Shown here piece by piece: positions 52,755 to 61,201 of a stretch of DNA of 64,000 nt (position 1 is the first letter of the stretch; each line of letters starts with the position of its first letter). The DNA is taken from the NCBI GenBank assembly GCA_015066115.1, contig SVOZ01000005.1, positions 87,651 to 151,650 on the forward strand, written 5' to 3'. Source of the stretch: Oscillospiraceae bacterium. Its GTDB lineage: Bacteria; Bacillota; Clostridia; Oscillospirales; Ruminococcaceae. Below the pieces are notes generated by a model, which worked only from the letters and a program-made list of their open reading frames with translations, was not told the DNA's origin and searched no databases. The translations under genes were made by a program, and so were the position numbers.

Positions 52755-53681
52755 TTATTCCTCATTAAAAAACAGCTTCAGCGAACGAAACTCTCTTTCG
52801 GGGTACTTGACCTGACCCACTCCCAAAAACTCATTTTTATCGCTGAAAACCGAATATTTCTGCCATTCAGCTACTATATAAGCGGTGTCGTAGATCACTC
52901 CGCTTACTCTCCTCGGGTCAAGCGCGACCCCGTTTTTATACATCTTGGTCTGTTTTTCGCTCAGATAAATAGGCGGATAGCTTTCAAAAAGGTCTTTAAC
53001 CGGGTGGATAAGACTATCTACCCCTCCTTCATCAGCCGCTTTCTGAACCTCATCCAAACTAACACACTCGCTTTTTTCAAAGCCGAGCGCCATGGTGCGC
53101 ACAAGCGAGGTCATAGTGCCTCCACAGCCGAGAGCTGCGCCTATATCGGCACAAAGAGTTCTCACATAGGTTCCCTTAGAGCAGTAGACCGAAAATTTAT
53201 ATTCGTCTTCATTTTCGGTTTTTCCGAGAAAGTCAATGTCAAAAATCTCGATTTCTCTGCTTTCTCTCGGAACAATCTCACCCTGCCTTGCAAGGTCATA
53301 AAGCCGCACGCCGTTAATTTTAATTGCCGAGTACATAGGGGGGAGCTGATTTTGCTTTCCCTTAAAGCTTAAGACTGTTTCTCGGATTTTTTCTATATCC
53401 CTAACAGGCTCGCATTCTTCTATGACGCTTCCCCAGATGTCCTGAGTGTCGGTTTCTATTCCTAATCGGAAAGTGGCGGTGTACTTTTTTTCATGCCTTT
53501 CAAGCATATCGATAGCCTTGGTGGCCTTGCCCAAAAAAACGGGCAACACACCCGTAACATTAGGGTCAAGGGTGCCGCCGTGGCCGATCTTTTTCTGTTT
53601 CAGAATGCCGCGTAATTTGGCTATAACATCAAAGGACGTAAAGCCCGCCGGCTTATCTATGAGCAGAAACCCGTCTTTCAT
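52755..53681 (-). CDS. truB: tRNA pseudouridine-55 synthase
   Basis: 308 residues. It forms pseudouridine at position 55 of the T-loop. Markers: FLLIDKPAGFTSFDV, GHGGTLDPNVTGVLPV (catalytic Asp in GTLDP), LPPMYSAIKINGVRLYDLAR and CSKGTYVRTLCADIG. The start overlaps nrnA by four bases. Confidence 0.98.
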   Translation of the reverse strand: MKDGFLLIDKPAGFTSFDVIAKLRGILKQKKIGHGGTLDPNVTGVLPVFLGKATKAIDMLERHEKKYTATFRLGIETDTQDIWGSVIEECEPVRDIEKIRETVLSFKGKQNQLPPMYSAIKINGVRLYDLARQGEIVPRESREIEIFDIDFLGKTENEDEYKFSVYCSKGTYVRTLCADIGAALGCGGTMTSLVRTMALGFEKSECVSLDEVQKAADEGGVDSLIHPVKDLFESYPPIYLSEKQTKMYKNGVALDPRRVSGVIYDTAYIVAEWQKYSVFSDKNEFLGVGQVKYPEREFRSLKLFFNEE

Positions 53682-54622
53682 ATATACCTTCCTATTGTTT
53701 TGATAACTTTATCTTCTACCTCTTTAACCTCTCCGTAAAGGGTACAGCCTGCGGCGCCTGCATGTCCACCGCCGCCAAACTGCGAACAGATGACGCTTGC
53801 GTCGGGGTGCTTACCTGTCCTCATAGAGACCTTAAACTCGCCTTTTTCGCGTTCCTTAATTACAACGCCGACTTCTACGCCCTGAATTTGTCTGGTCATG
53901 GCAGGGAGTGCGTCAAGGTCGCTTTCCTCGGCACCTGTTGCCTCTAAAAGCTCATGCGTTATAACGATAACGGCGCATTTTCCGCCGTGATAGAATTCAA
54001 GATTCTGAAGCGCAGTTTTCTCAATTGCGAGCTGTGCCCTGCTTTTACACTCAAACATCGCCTGATTTACCCTGTAAATATCAATGTGTCGCTCTATGGC
54101 AAGAGCGGCAATATCATGTGCCTTTGCGGTAGTGTTTGAATATTTAAAGCAGCCGCAATCGGTGCTTATTCCTGTGTAAATGCACAAAAGCGCCTCATCC
54201 GAAATGGCATTATCCATCTCGATAATAACATCGTAAACTATCTCACAAGCCGCCGCAACGCTACAGCTTAAAAGGGTTTGTTTGGCATAATCGGTGTTGG
54301 ACTTATGATGGTCGATACAAAGGTCGATCTTATCTGAATAACTTTCCATACCCTTGCCTAAAAGCGAGGTTGAAGCGATGTCAACCGCAACTACGCACTT
54401 AGGCTCAAAATCGATATGGCGGTAACCCTCATGCAAAAAGGCGTACTTTTTGGGGATAGCCTTTTCATTTTCGACCCTTACCTTTTTGCCACGTGCCGTT
54501 AAGGTGTAATAAAGCGCAAAGGCAGAGCCCAGAGTGTCGCCGTCGGGGTTCTGGTGAGTTAAAATCACGATATTATCACTTTCAAGCAGCAATTTTGCCG
54601 CTCTTTTTAAGTCAGTTTTCAC
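53678..54622 (-). CDS. nrnA: DHH-DHHA1 phosphoesterase (NrnA-like)
   Basis: 314 residues. The N-terminal DHH domain has ILTHQNPDGDTLGSA, VAVDIAS and LCIDHHKSN (the DHH metal site), and the C-terminal DHHA1 domain ends GGGHAGAAGCTL. NrnA degrades short oligoribonucleotides and/or removes the 3'-phosphate of pAp; c-di-AMP/pApA breakdown is also known for this group. Between rbfA and truB, its usual place in Firmicutes. Confidence 0.92.
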   Translation of the reverse strand: MKTDLKRAAKLLLESDNIVILTHQNPDGDTLGSAFALYYTLTARGKKVRVENEKAIPKKYAFLHEGYRHIDFEPKCVVAVDIASTSLLGKGMESYSDKIDLCIDHHKSNTDYAKQTLLSCSVAAACEIVYDVIIEMDNAISDEALLCIYTGISTDCGCFKYSNTTAKAHDIAALAIERHIDIYRVNQAMFECKSRAQLAIEKTALQNLEFYHGGKCAVIVITHELLEATGAEESDLDALPAMTRQIQGVEVGVVIKEREKGEFKVSMRTGKHPDASVICSQFGGGGHAGAAGCTLYGEVKEVEDKVIKTIGRYI

Positions 54623-54636
54623 GATTTCCTCCGTTT

Positions 54637-54987
54637 TTATCCATCCTTATTAAGCTTATGGATAATGCTGTTTATATGCGCGCTCTGCTCGATAGAGTCA
54701 TCGGCAATAAAGATGACTTCGGGAGTCGAGCGCAGTTTCACTCTGGCCGCAAGCTCTCTGCGCACATAACCTGCCGCAGAGCGCAGACCTTTGACCGATT
54801 CTTCGGTTTTTTCCCTTCCCTCAAGCGCACTTACATAAACCTTGACCTGCGAGAGATCTCCCGCAAGGTCAAGATGGACTATGCTAAGAAGCCCAGAAAC
54901 GCGAGGGTCTTTGATATGCCTGAGAATTTCAACCAGCGCATATTTTATATCCTCGGCCGATTTGTCGGTTCTATAACTTTTTCCCAT
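54637..54987 (-). CDS. rbfA: Ribosome-binding factor A
   Basis: 116 residues, a KH-like fold: IKYALVEILRHIKDPRVSGLLSIVHLDLAGDLSQVKVYVS, then GYVRRELAARVKLRSTPEVIFIADDSI. It matures the 5' end of 16S rRNA and helps cold adaptation. It lies 18 bases after infB. Confidence 0.97.
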   Translation of the reverse strand: MGKSYRTDKSAEDIKYALVEILRHIKDPRVSGLLSIVHLDLAGDLSQVKVYVSALEGREKTEESVKGLRSAAGYVRRELAARVKLRSTPEVIFIADDSIEQSAHINSIIHKLNKDG

Positions 54988-55005
54988 TTTTTAGTTCCTT
55001 TCAAA

Positions 55006-57480
55006 TCAATCCTTATATTCCTCGGTGATAAAGGCTTCAAAAACGTCGCCTTCCTTGATGTCGTTAAACTTTTCAAGCGAGATACCGCACTCATAGTTTG
55101 AGGCGACCTCTTTAACATCGTCCTTAAATCTCTTAAGCGAATTGATCTCGTCCTCGGAAATAACAATACCGTCGCGGACAACGCGGATCTTGGAATGTCT
55201 TGTTACCTTGCCCGAAGTGACATAGCAACCTGCAATGGTTCCGACGCTTGAAAGCTTATAAACCTGTCTAACCTCAATTCTGCCCTGCTCAACATCGCGG
55301 AACTTGGGAGCGAGCATACCCTTCATAGCGGCTTCAATCTCTTCAATGCAGTCGTAAATAATACGGTAGGTGCGCATATCAACGCCCTTTTCCTTTGCCA
55401 TATTATCGGCAACAACATCGGGACGAACATTAAAGCCAACAACGATAGCATTTGAAGCATCGGCAAGCATAATATCTGACTCGCTGATAGCACCAACGCC
55501 GCCGTGGATAACTCTTACTCTTACTTCCTCATTGCTTATCTTTTCAAGGCTTTGCTTTACGGCCTCAACAGAGCCCTGAACGTCTGCCTTAACGATAACA
55601 GAAAGTTCCTTCATTTCGCCCTCTGCGATGTGGCTAAAGAGGTTATCAAGAGTAACCTTCTGGTAAGCTGAGAATTTCTCTTCCTTAAGGGCTTGTTTTC
55701 TTTCCTCGACAAGCTGTCTTGCAAGCCTTTCGTCCTCAACAGCGTTAAATACGTCGCCTGCTGACGGAACCTCAGAAAGACCGACTATCTCAACAGGTGT
55801 TGAGGGGCCTGCCGTGAGAACCTTTCTACCGTGGTCATCTATCATAGCACGGACTCTGCCGACAGCAGTTCCTGCAATTATGATATCGCCTGCGTTAAGG
55901 GTTCCGTTCTGAACAAGCACGGTTGCAACAGGGCCTCTTCCCTTGTCAAGCTTAGCCTCAACTACAATACCCTTGGCAAGCCTGTCGGGGTTTGCTTTAA
56001 GCTCTTTAACATCAGCGGTAAGAAGCACCATTTCAAGAAGGTCATCAATGCCTGTGTGCATTTTTGCAGAAACAGGCACGCAGATAATATCGCCGCCCCA
56101 CTCCTCAGGAACGAGTTCGTGCTCTGTAAGCTCCTGCTTAACTCTTTCGGGATTTGCTTCGGGTTTATCCATTTTATTGATTGCAACGATTATGCTGACG
56201 CCTGCAGCTTTTGCGTGGTTTATAGCCTCAACTGTCTGAGGCATGATTCCATCGTCTGCGGCAACAACGATAATTGCAATATCGGTGATCTGTGCACCAC
56301 GGGCACGCATAGCAGTAAACGCCTCGTGTCCGGGGGTGTCGAGAAATGCGATCTCTCTTCCTGCCGCGCTTACCTTATAAGCACCGATATGCTGGGTAAT
56401 CCCGCCTGCCTCGGTTGTGGTAACGCTGGTGTTACGGATAGCGTCGAGAAGCGAGGTTTTGCCGTGGTCAACGTGTCCCATAACAACAACAACGGGAGGA
56501 CGAAGCTTTAAGTTCTCCTCTTTATCCTCGGTGTCGTCGATAAGGCGCTCCTCGGTTGTGATAATTATCTCTTTTTCAACCTTTGCATCAAGCTCCATGG
56601 CAACCATTGCGGCGGTGTCATAGTCGATGGTCTGGTTATTAGTTGCCATAACGCCGAGAAGCATTAAGCGCTTGATAACCTCAGCGGCGGTGACCTTAAG
56701 GCGCATTGCAAGCTCGGAAACCACGATCTCATCGGGAATGGTGATTTTAAGTTGCTGCTTTTTCTGCTGCTGAAGCTGGATTCTTCTAAGCTTATCCGCC
56801 TCGGTCTCTCTCTTGGCAGAGGCGGGCTTGCCTCTCTGCTGAGATTTCTGGGTGAGCTTCTGTTTTCTCTGCATTTTATCAGAGTTAAATGAGCTGCTGG
56901 GAGCAATTCTCTCGTATCTCTCGTTATATTTATCAAGCTCAACAAAGTCATTACGGGTGTTGACCTTGCGCACCTGCTTCTGAACCTCAACGGTTTCGGT
57001 GCTGCGGGTGCGGATAACGTTTTCAAATTTTTCCTTAGGCTTCTTATTCTTAGGCTCCTCGCGCTTTACAGGCTTCTTTTCTGCCTGCTTCTGCTGGGGC
57101 GCTTCTTTTTTAGCCTCAGGCTTACTTTCAGCCTTTTTCTCAGGAGCTTTCTGAGCAGGCTTTTTCTCCTCTTTCTTTTCTTCAGGCTTCTGTGCAGGCT
57201 TTTCTTCTGCCTTTTTAGCCTCTGCCTCTGCCTTTGCCTTTTTAGCCTCTTTCTCGGCCTTTTTCTCTGCGCGTTTACTGCCCTCTGCAAAATATGCATC
57301 AAGGGTTTTAACAGCATAAAGGGTCGTAAAATGCTCAAAAACGATATTAAGCTCCTCTTCGTTTAAAGTGCTGCCTGTTTTCTTTGCATCATCAGAATGC
57401 TGTGCAAGCAATGCAATAATTTCTTTGCTGTCAATATTAAGATCTTTTGCAAGATCGCTGAGTTTATATTTTACTATCAT
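55006..57480 (-). CDS. infB: Translation initiation factor IF-2
   Basis: 824 residues. An N-terminal IF2_N module, then a long Lys/Glu/Ala-rich region (about 70-160), a second N-terminal module near 265 ([29 protein letters not shown]), the G domain with [22 protein letters not shown] and NKMDKPEA, and C-terminal domains ending [14 protein letters not shown]. It positions initiator fMet-tRNA and drives subunit joining. Its start overlaps the ylxQ stop by one base. Confidence 0.98.
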   Translation of the reverse strand: MIVKYKLSDLAKDLNIDSKEIIALLAQHSDDAKKTGSTLNEEELNIVFEHFTTLYAVKTLDAYFAEGSKRAEKKAEKEAKKAKAEAEAKKAEEKPAQKPEEKKEEKKPAQKAPEKKAESKPEAKKEAPQQKQAEKKPVKREEPKNKKPKEKFENVIRTRSTETVEVQKQVRKVNTRNDFVELDKYNERYERIAPSSSFNSDKMQRKQKLTQKSQQRGKPASAKRETEADKLRRIQLQQQKKQQLKITIPDEIVVSELAMRLKVTAAEVIKRLMLLGVMATNNQTIDYDTAAMVAMELDAKVEKEIIITTEERLIDDTEDKEENLKLRPPVVVVMGHVDHGKTSLLDAIRNTSVTTTEAGGITQHIGAYKVSAAGREIAFLDTPGHEAFTAMRARGAQITDIAIIVVAADDGIMPQTVEAINHAKAAGVSIIVAINKMDKPEANPERVKQELTEHELVPEEWGGDIICVPVSAKMHTGIDDLLEMVLLTADVKELKANPDRLAKGIVVEAKLDKGRGPVATVLVQNGTLNAGDIIIAGTAVGRVRAMIDDHGRKVLTAGPSTPVEIVGLSEVPSAGDVFNAVEDERLARQLVEERKQALKEEKFSAYQKVTLDNLFSHIAEGEMKELSVIVKADVQGSVEAVKQSLEKISNEEVRVRVIHGGVGAISESDIMLADASNAIVVGFNVRPDVVADNMAKEKGVDMRTYRIIYDCIEEIEAAMKGMLAPKFRDVEQGRIEVRQVYKLSSVGTIAGCYVTSGKVTRHSKIRVVRDGIVISEDEINSLKRFKDDVKEVASNYECGISLEKFNDIKEGDVFEAFITEEYKD

Positions 57481-57797
57481 TAAATACCCTCCCTGTGACT
57501 TACGAATTTCTGTTTAACCATCTTGGCAAGGCCCTCATCGGTTACGGCGATTATGCCCGTTTTCTTGCCGATGCTGCTGCCAAGCGTCTGCATATCGTAT
57601 GCAGTTTCAAAAAGCTCAACTTCAAGCTGTGAGCAGAGGAAGCTTAGCTCCTTTTGCGTTTTTTTAGAAAGGTCATAGGCCAAAAAAACAATTTCTGCCT
57701 GGCCTTTTTGCATTGCGGTTTTAACCGTTTCAAATCCGAAACAAAGCCTTCCCGCTCTTTTGCAAATTCCGAGAGCCGCCAAAAATGCATCATTCAT
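57480..57797 (-). CDS. ylxQ: L7Ae/L30e-family RNA-binding protein (YlxQ)
   Basis: 105 residues: [44 protein letters not shown], the L7Ae fold that binds kink-turn RNA. YlxQ is conserved between ylxR and infB in Firmicutes, and its exact RNA partner is not settled. It overlaps ylxR by eight bases. Confidence 0.92.
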   Translation of the reverse strand: MNDAFLAALGICKRAGRLCFGFETVKTAMQKGQAEIVFLAYDLSKKTQKELSFLCSQLEVELFETAYDMQTLGSSIGKKTGIIAVTDEGLAKMVKQKFVSHREGI

Positions 57798-58059
57798 TTT
57801 TTAAAAGCTCCTCCTCAAGATGCGCAAACACCTCATCGGGAATCTCACATTCCAAGGCTCTTGAGAGCGCTCGGCTCTTTTTGGCTTTTGCAAGGCAGGC
57901 GGTACTGTTACAAATATACACACCTCTGCCCGATTTTCTGCCCGTTATATCAAGGGAGACCTCTCCTTCGGGCGAGCGCACGACCCTTACAAGCTCGCGC
58001 TTTGCCTTTTTTTCCTTGCAGGCGCAGCAGCTACGCATAGGCACTTTTTTTACAGCCAT
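57790..58059 (-). CDS. ylxR: YlxR (DUF448) RNA/nucleoprotein-associated protein
   Basis: 89 residues with PMRSCCACKEKKAKRELVRVVRSPEGEVSLDITGRKSGRGVYICNS, the DUF448 core including the RxCxxC start and GRGxY motif. It sits in the invariant nusA-ylxR-ylxQ-infB order; reported roles include RNase P association and DNA binding. Confidence 0.95.
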   Translation of the reverse strand: MAVKKVPMRSCCACKEKKAKRELVRVVRSPEGEVSLDITGRKSGRGVYICNSTACLAKAKKSRALSRALECEIPDEVFAHLEEELLKNE

Positions 58060-58101
58060 TTTGAAAATCCCTCCGATTTGTTTTTCGCTGAAAGTTTTAA
58101 T

Positions 58102-59178
58102 TTAGTTTTCTCCGTAAAATCCGCTTTCGGGACGGATATCGATCTTGTATCCTGTGAGTCTTGCGGCGAGGCGGACATTCTGTCCCTTATTGCCGATTGC
58201 GAGCGAAAGCTCATTATCTGCAACGGTTACTCTGCAGGCCTTAACATCCTCTTCCGCGTTTTCAATAAGCTCAACCTTAACAATGTGCTTTGCGGGTGAA
58301 AGAGCCGCTGTGATAAACTCGACAGGATCATCGCTGTACTTAACTATGTCGATCTTTTCGCCGCCGAGCTCGGAAACAACATTGTCAATTCTCTGCGACT
58401 TTGCACCGATGCAGGCACCGACAGCATCAACATTCTCATCGCGGCTGTAAACCGCAATTTTGGTTCTTGAGCCTGCTTCTCTTGAAATGGACTTGACCTC
58501 AACGGTTCCGTCGTAAATTTCGGGAACCTCAAGCTCAAAGAGGCGCTTGACCATTCCGGGATGGGTGCGGGAAATCATAATCTTGGGAGGTCTTGAGGTT
58601 TTTTCAATGTTGCGCTTAACATCAACAACATAAACCTTAACACTCTCGCCAATTTCAAATCTCTCACCGGGAATCATCTCGGACTGGGGAAGCATAAGTT
58701 CGCCTGTTCCCATATCGAGAGTAACCGAGCCTCTTACATCATCAATGCCGACAACCTTTGCAGAGATAAGCTCATGAACCTTGCTCTGATATTCTTTAAA
58801 GGTATTAAGCCTTTCTTCCTCTTTAATTCCCTGACGGAAAACGTGCTTTGCGCTCTGAGCGGCAATTCTTCCCATATCCTTGGTTTTGATCTTAATATCA
58901 ACGTGGCCGCCGATTTTAGCGCGCTTGCTGTGGGTAAGAGCCTCGTCAAGAGTGATCTCTGCTCTGGGGTTTACAACCTCAGAAACGACCTCTTTTCTGA
59001 TAGCAACCTGAAATTTTCTTGTTTCGGGGTCGATGTTGATTATGATGTTCTCGGGGTCGCCGAAATCCTTTTTAACGGCGTTTTCAATTGCAACCGTGAT
59101 TTTTTCGAGCAGGCTCTCTACATTTATTCCTTTTTCCTGCTCAAGAATACTAAGTGCGTCAAAAAATTCGTTATTCAT
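58102..59178 (-). CDS. nusA: Transcription termination/antitermination factor NusA
   Basis: 358 residues, the short Gram-positive form without the C-terminal acidic repeats. N-terminal RNA-polymerase-binding domain (about 1-125), an S1 domain (about 130-200, beginning GSVTLDMGTGELMLPQSEM) and two KH domains (KIAVYSRDENVDAVGACIGAKSQRI and LAIGNKGQNVRLAARLTGYKIDI). It modulates pausing and intrinsic termination, and may act on the hairpin in the rimP leader (inference). Confidence 0.98.
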   Translation of the reverse strand: MNNEFFDALSILEQEKGINVESLLEKITVAIENAVKKDFGDPENIIINIDPETRKFQVAIRKEVVSEVVNPRAEITLDEALTHSKRAKIGGHVDIKIKTKDMGRIAAQSAKHVFRQGIKEEERLNTFKEYQSKVHELISAKVVGIDDVRGSVTLDMGTGELMLPQSEMIPGERFEIGESVKVYVVDVKRNIEKTSRPPKIMISRTHPGMVKRLFELEVPEIYDGTVEVKSISREAGSRTKIAVYSRDENVDAVGACIGAKSQRIDNVVSELGGEKIDIVKYSDDPVEFITAALSPAKHIVKVELIENAEEDVKACRVTVADNELSLAIGNKGQNVRLAARLTGYKIDIRPESGFYGEN

Positions 59179-59202
59179 TTTCTAAATTCCTCCACTTTAT
59201 TT

Positions 59203-59658
59203 TTAGTCAGTCAGTCTTACAAATGCAGTGTCTGATAAATTTACTTGTTTGCCATCAAGGGTTATTGCCCCGTTATCAAAGGCGGATAAAACACCTTCAA
59301 GTTCTCTTTTTCCCTCGCTATCGGGGCGGATAAGCCTTACACAGACCTTTGAGCCGATAAAGCGCTCAAAATGCTCGGGTGTTCTAAGCTTTCTCTCAAT
59401 GCCGGGCGAGCCAACCTCCAAAAAGTAGCTCTGGTCAATGGGGTCTGCCTCGTCGATAAGCGGGTCAATTTTTCGGCTGAAGGCCTCGCACTCGTTAATA
59501 TCAAGAGTTCCGTCCTCTTTTTCAACCAGCACCTTTAAAAACCAATCTGCCCCTTCCTTTTCAAAGGTGACATCCCAGAGCCTCAGCCCCATTTCCTCGC
59601 AGACAGGCAAAACGATCTCTCGCACCTTGTCGGCGGTGTTTCCCGTGTTTTTAGCCAT
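59203..59658 (-). CDS. rimP: Ribosome maturation factor RimP
   Basis: 151 residues: VCEEMGLRLWDVTFEKEGADWFLKVLVEKEDGTLDINECEAFSRKIDPLIDEADPIDQSYFLEVGSPGIERKL, diagnostic of RimP, which assists 30S maturation. First gene of the nusA-infB operon, behind a promoter and a leader with a terminator-like hairpin. Confidence 0.97.
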   Translation of the reverse strand: MAKNTGNTADKVREIVLPVCEEMGLRLWDVTFEKEGADWFLKVLVEKEDGTLDINECEAFSRKIDPLIDEADPIDQSYFLEVGSPGIERKLRTPEHFERFIGSKVCVRLIRPDSEGKRELEGVLSAFDNGAITLDGKQVNLSDTAFVRLTD

Positions 59659-59686
59659 GTTTCCTCCTTACCGTTTGGTGTGCATC

Positions 59687-59722
59687 CAAACAAAAACAAA
59701 AGAGCGGGGCGACCCACTCTTT
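59687..59722 (-). terminator. Attenuator-like hairpin in the rimP-nusA leader
   Basis: On the minus strand AAAGAG (59722-59717), a GGG/CCC inner pairing and CTCTTT (59704-59699) form a hairpin, followed immediately by TTGTTTTTGTTT. It lies between the promoter and the rimP start, so it could end transcription before the operon. Confidence 0.6.
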
Positions 59723-59745
59723 ACCTTTCAAGTTATTTCCTATAT

Positions 59746-59774
59746 AGTATACCACTATATTTAACAAAATGCAA
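59746..59774 (-). promoter_or_regulatory. Promoter of the rimP-nusA-infB operon
   Basis: Minus-strand TTGCAT (59774-59769), a 17-base spacer and TATACT (59751-59746). Confidence 0.65.
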
Positions 59775-59784
59775 GCATTTTTTA

Positions 59785-60276
59785 TTATTTAATATAAAAG
59801 CAGTCCTCATCCCATTTTTGCGCATTGGAATCTATGTATTGCCAGATTTTTTGATAGTCTTGTTCCCCTCGGATGATGTGGTCATGATATGAGCGCTGAA
59901 ACACATTTTCTCCGACTTCTTTATTTACAAACCTTTTTAATGTTGAAACAAAATGCGGCACTAATGCATTTGTAGGGGACGGCGCCTTCGACGTCCCGCC
60001 ATTTTCATTAACATTAATAATTAAATGAATATGATTAGGCATTATAGCATATTTATCAATGCTTATTTTCTTTATATTATTAGAGGAAATAATATATTTT
60101 TCAACTATTTTCCCTATAACAGATAAGCTCATTTGCGGTGCGTCGAAGGCGCCGCACCCTACGATTTTACCAAATATTTGCTTTTTAACTTTTGTACATA
60201 TTGTAATAAAATATGCGCCGTTTTGGCTATAATCATTTTCCCTTAACCGATTTTGTTTTCTTTTAGGCAAATCCAT
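59785..60276 (-). CDS. REP-associated tyrosine transposase 2 (RAYT, Y1/TnpA_REP type)
   Basis: 163 residues from ATG 60276, six bases after GAGG; GTG 60288 and ATG 60282 are in frame but lie at or in the RBS. HUH site MPNHIHLII (His82, His84) and GEQDYQKIWQYIDSN with the likely catalytic Tyr147. Close in sequence to RAYT 1 around these motifs, less so elsewhere. Two in-frame REP palindromes of a different family lie inside, at 59972-60000 (residues 93-102, GGTSKAPSPT) and 60135-60162 (residues 39-48, VGCGAFDAPQ). Located just upstream of the rimP promoter. Confidence 0.88.
   Translation of the reverse strand: MDLPKRKQNRLRENDYSQNGAYFITICTKVKKQIFGKIVGCGAFDAPQMSLSVIGKIVEKYIISSNNIKKISIDKYAIMPNHIHLIINVNENGGTSKAPSPTNALVPHFVSTLKRFVNKEVGENVFQRSYHDHIIRGEQDYQKIWQYIDSNAQKWDEDCFYIK
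59972..60000 (+). repeat. REP palindrome inside RAYT 2 (family 2)
   Basis: GTAGGG head, stem GGGACG/CGTCCC, loop GCGCCTTCGA, tail CGCC. Head and tail resemble family 1, but the loop is different. Confidence 0.78.
60135..60162 (-). repeat. REP palindrome inside RAYT 2 (family 2, inverted)
   Basis: Stem GGTGCG/CGCACC around TCGAAGGCGC (the reverse complement of the other copy's loop), ending CCCTAC. The stem differs from the first copy by compensated pairs. Confidence 0.78.
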
Positions 60277-60295
60277 TTTCATCCTCACTTATACT

Positions 60296-60328
60296 AAAAA
60301 AGCAAGACAGAATTGTCTTGCTTTTTGT
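60296..60328 (-). terminator. Terminator of the DtxR/MntR-type regulator
   Basis: AAAAGCAAGACA pairs with TGTCTTGCTTTT around GAAT; minus-strand T-run follows. Confidence 0.85.
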
Positions 60329-60330
60329 TT

Positions 60331-60696
60331 TTATTTTTGCTCTAAAGCTCTTTTTATTGCCTCAAGAGTTTCGTCGCTTATAACGTGCTCCATTTTGCAG
60401 GCGTCTTCGGAAGCGGTAGCTTTTTCTACCCCGAGCTTTAGCAAAAATTCTGTTATAACATTGTGACGCTCAAACACCTTTTCGGCAACAGCACGTCCTG
60501 TTTCGGTTAAAGAAAGAGAGCTATCCTCGTTCATCTGGACATAGCCGTTCTTTTTAAGTATCGACACAGCGCGGCTTATGCTCGGCTTGGAATATCCCAT
60601 ATAATCGGCAACATCTATACTGCGAACTCTGGGGTTTTTCTTTGAAAGCACATATATTGTTTCAAGATACATTTCCGAGGATTCCTGAAGGCGCAT
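60331..60696 (-). CDS. DtxR/MntR-family metal-dependent transcriptional regulator
   Basis: 121 residues. N-terminal winged helix (LQESSEMYLETIYVLSKKNPRVRSIDVADYMGYSKPSISRAVSILKKNGYV) followed by the metal-binding dimerisation domain, with conserved ERHNVITEFLLKLGV, ASEDACKMEHVIS. It lacks the C-terminal SH3 domain, as MntR does. Probably senses Fe2+ or Mn2+. It diverges from feoA2-feoB2, whose promoter carries palindromes that are plausible binding sites. Confidence 0.9.
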   Translation of the reverse strand: MRLQESSEMYLETIYVLSKKNPRVRSIDVADYMGYSKPSISRAVSILKKNGYVQMNEDSSLSLTETGRAVAEKVFERHNVITEFLLKLGVEKATASEDACKMEHVISDETLEAIKRALEQK

Positions 60697-60726
60697 TTTT
60701 ATCTTCCCTTCATATATTATATTATT

Positions 60727-60755
60727 ATTTTACCATACACATTCCCTTTTTTCAA
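60727..60755 (-). promoter_or_regulatory. Promoter of the DtxR/MntR-type regulator
   Basis: Minus-strand TTGAAA (60755-60750), a 17-base spacer and TAAAAT (60732-60727). Confidence 0.6.
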
Positions 60756-60790
60756 GTGTAGAAGATTTTTTAGCTTTTTTAAAAAGACTA

Positions 60791-60819
60791 TTGACAAATT
60801 TTAACTGCGGTGGTAATAT
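60791..60819 (+). promoter_or_regulatory. Promoter of feoA2-feoB2
   Basis: TTGACA (60791-60796), a 17-base spacer and TAATAT (60814-60819); predicted start near 60826, directly before the first palindrome. Confidence 0.75.
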
Positions 60820-60827
60820 ATTTTAGG

Positions 60828-60845
60828 AGTTAGCGTATGCTAATT
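60828..60845. promoter_or_regulatory. Feo operator 1
   Basis: AGTTAGCGTATGCTAATT: the half-site AGTTAGC, a 4-base centre and GCTAAtT, overlapping the predicted transcription start. Confidence 0.7.
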
Positions 60846-60860
60846 TTTTAGTTAACGTTC

Positions 60861-60878
60861 AGTTAGCCTTTGCTAACT
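60861..60878. promoter_or_regulatory. Feo operator 2
   Basis: AGTTAGCCTTTGCTAACT, perfect 7-base inverted half-sites around CTTT, in the feoA2 leader 33 bases from operator 1. A further half-like TTAGTTAAC lies between them. Confidence 0.75.
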
Positions 60879-60911
60879 AAATAATTTTAAAGCAGATCAA
60901 GGTGAAACGAA

Positions 60912-61124
60912 ATGACTCTTAAAGAGGCAAGAGAAGGAAAAGAATACATAATTCAAAGCATCAAAACCGACGACGAGGAATTAAACTCGTTTCTCTTTTC
61001 GTTAGGCTGCTACAGCGGCGAGCCTATCACCGTTGTTTCGCATCTTAAAAACAGCTGCATCGTTTCCATTAAGGACGGCAGATACAACATTGATAATCAG
61101 CTGGCAGAGGCAATTATTATTTAA
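60912..61124 (+). CDS. feoA: FeoA, SH3-like accessory protein of system 2
   Basis: 70 residues: TLKEAREGKEYIIQSIKTDDEELNSFLFSLGCYSGEPITVVSHLKNSCIVSIKDGRYNIDNQLAEAIII, the FeoA core in its short form without N-terminal cysteines. Separated from feoB2 by 77 bases that contain another operator palindrome. Low similarity to the FeoA of system 1. Confidence 0.9.
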   Translation: MTLKEAREGKEYIIQSIKTDDEELNSFLFSLGCYSGEPITVVSHLKNSCIVSIKDGRYNIDNQLAEAIII

Positions 61125-61160
61125 TTTGCTGCACTGCTTCAGCTTTTTATTATACTTTTC

Positions 61161-61178
61161 AGTTAGCAACGGCTAACT
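61161..61178. promoter_or_regulatory. Feo operator 3, between feoA2 and feoB2
   Basis: AGTTAGCAACGGCTAACT, the same half-sites as operator 2 with a different centre (AACG), 24 bases before the feoB2 ATG. Confidence 0.7.
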
Positions 61179-61201
61179 CAACGCAGATTAGGAGGAAAAT
61201 T

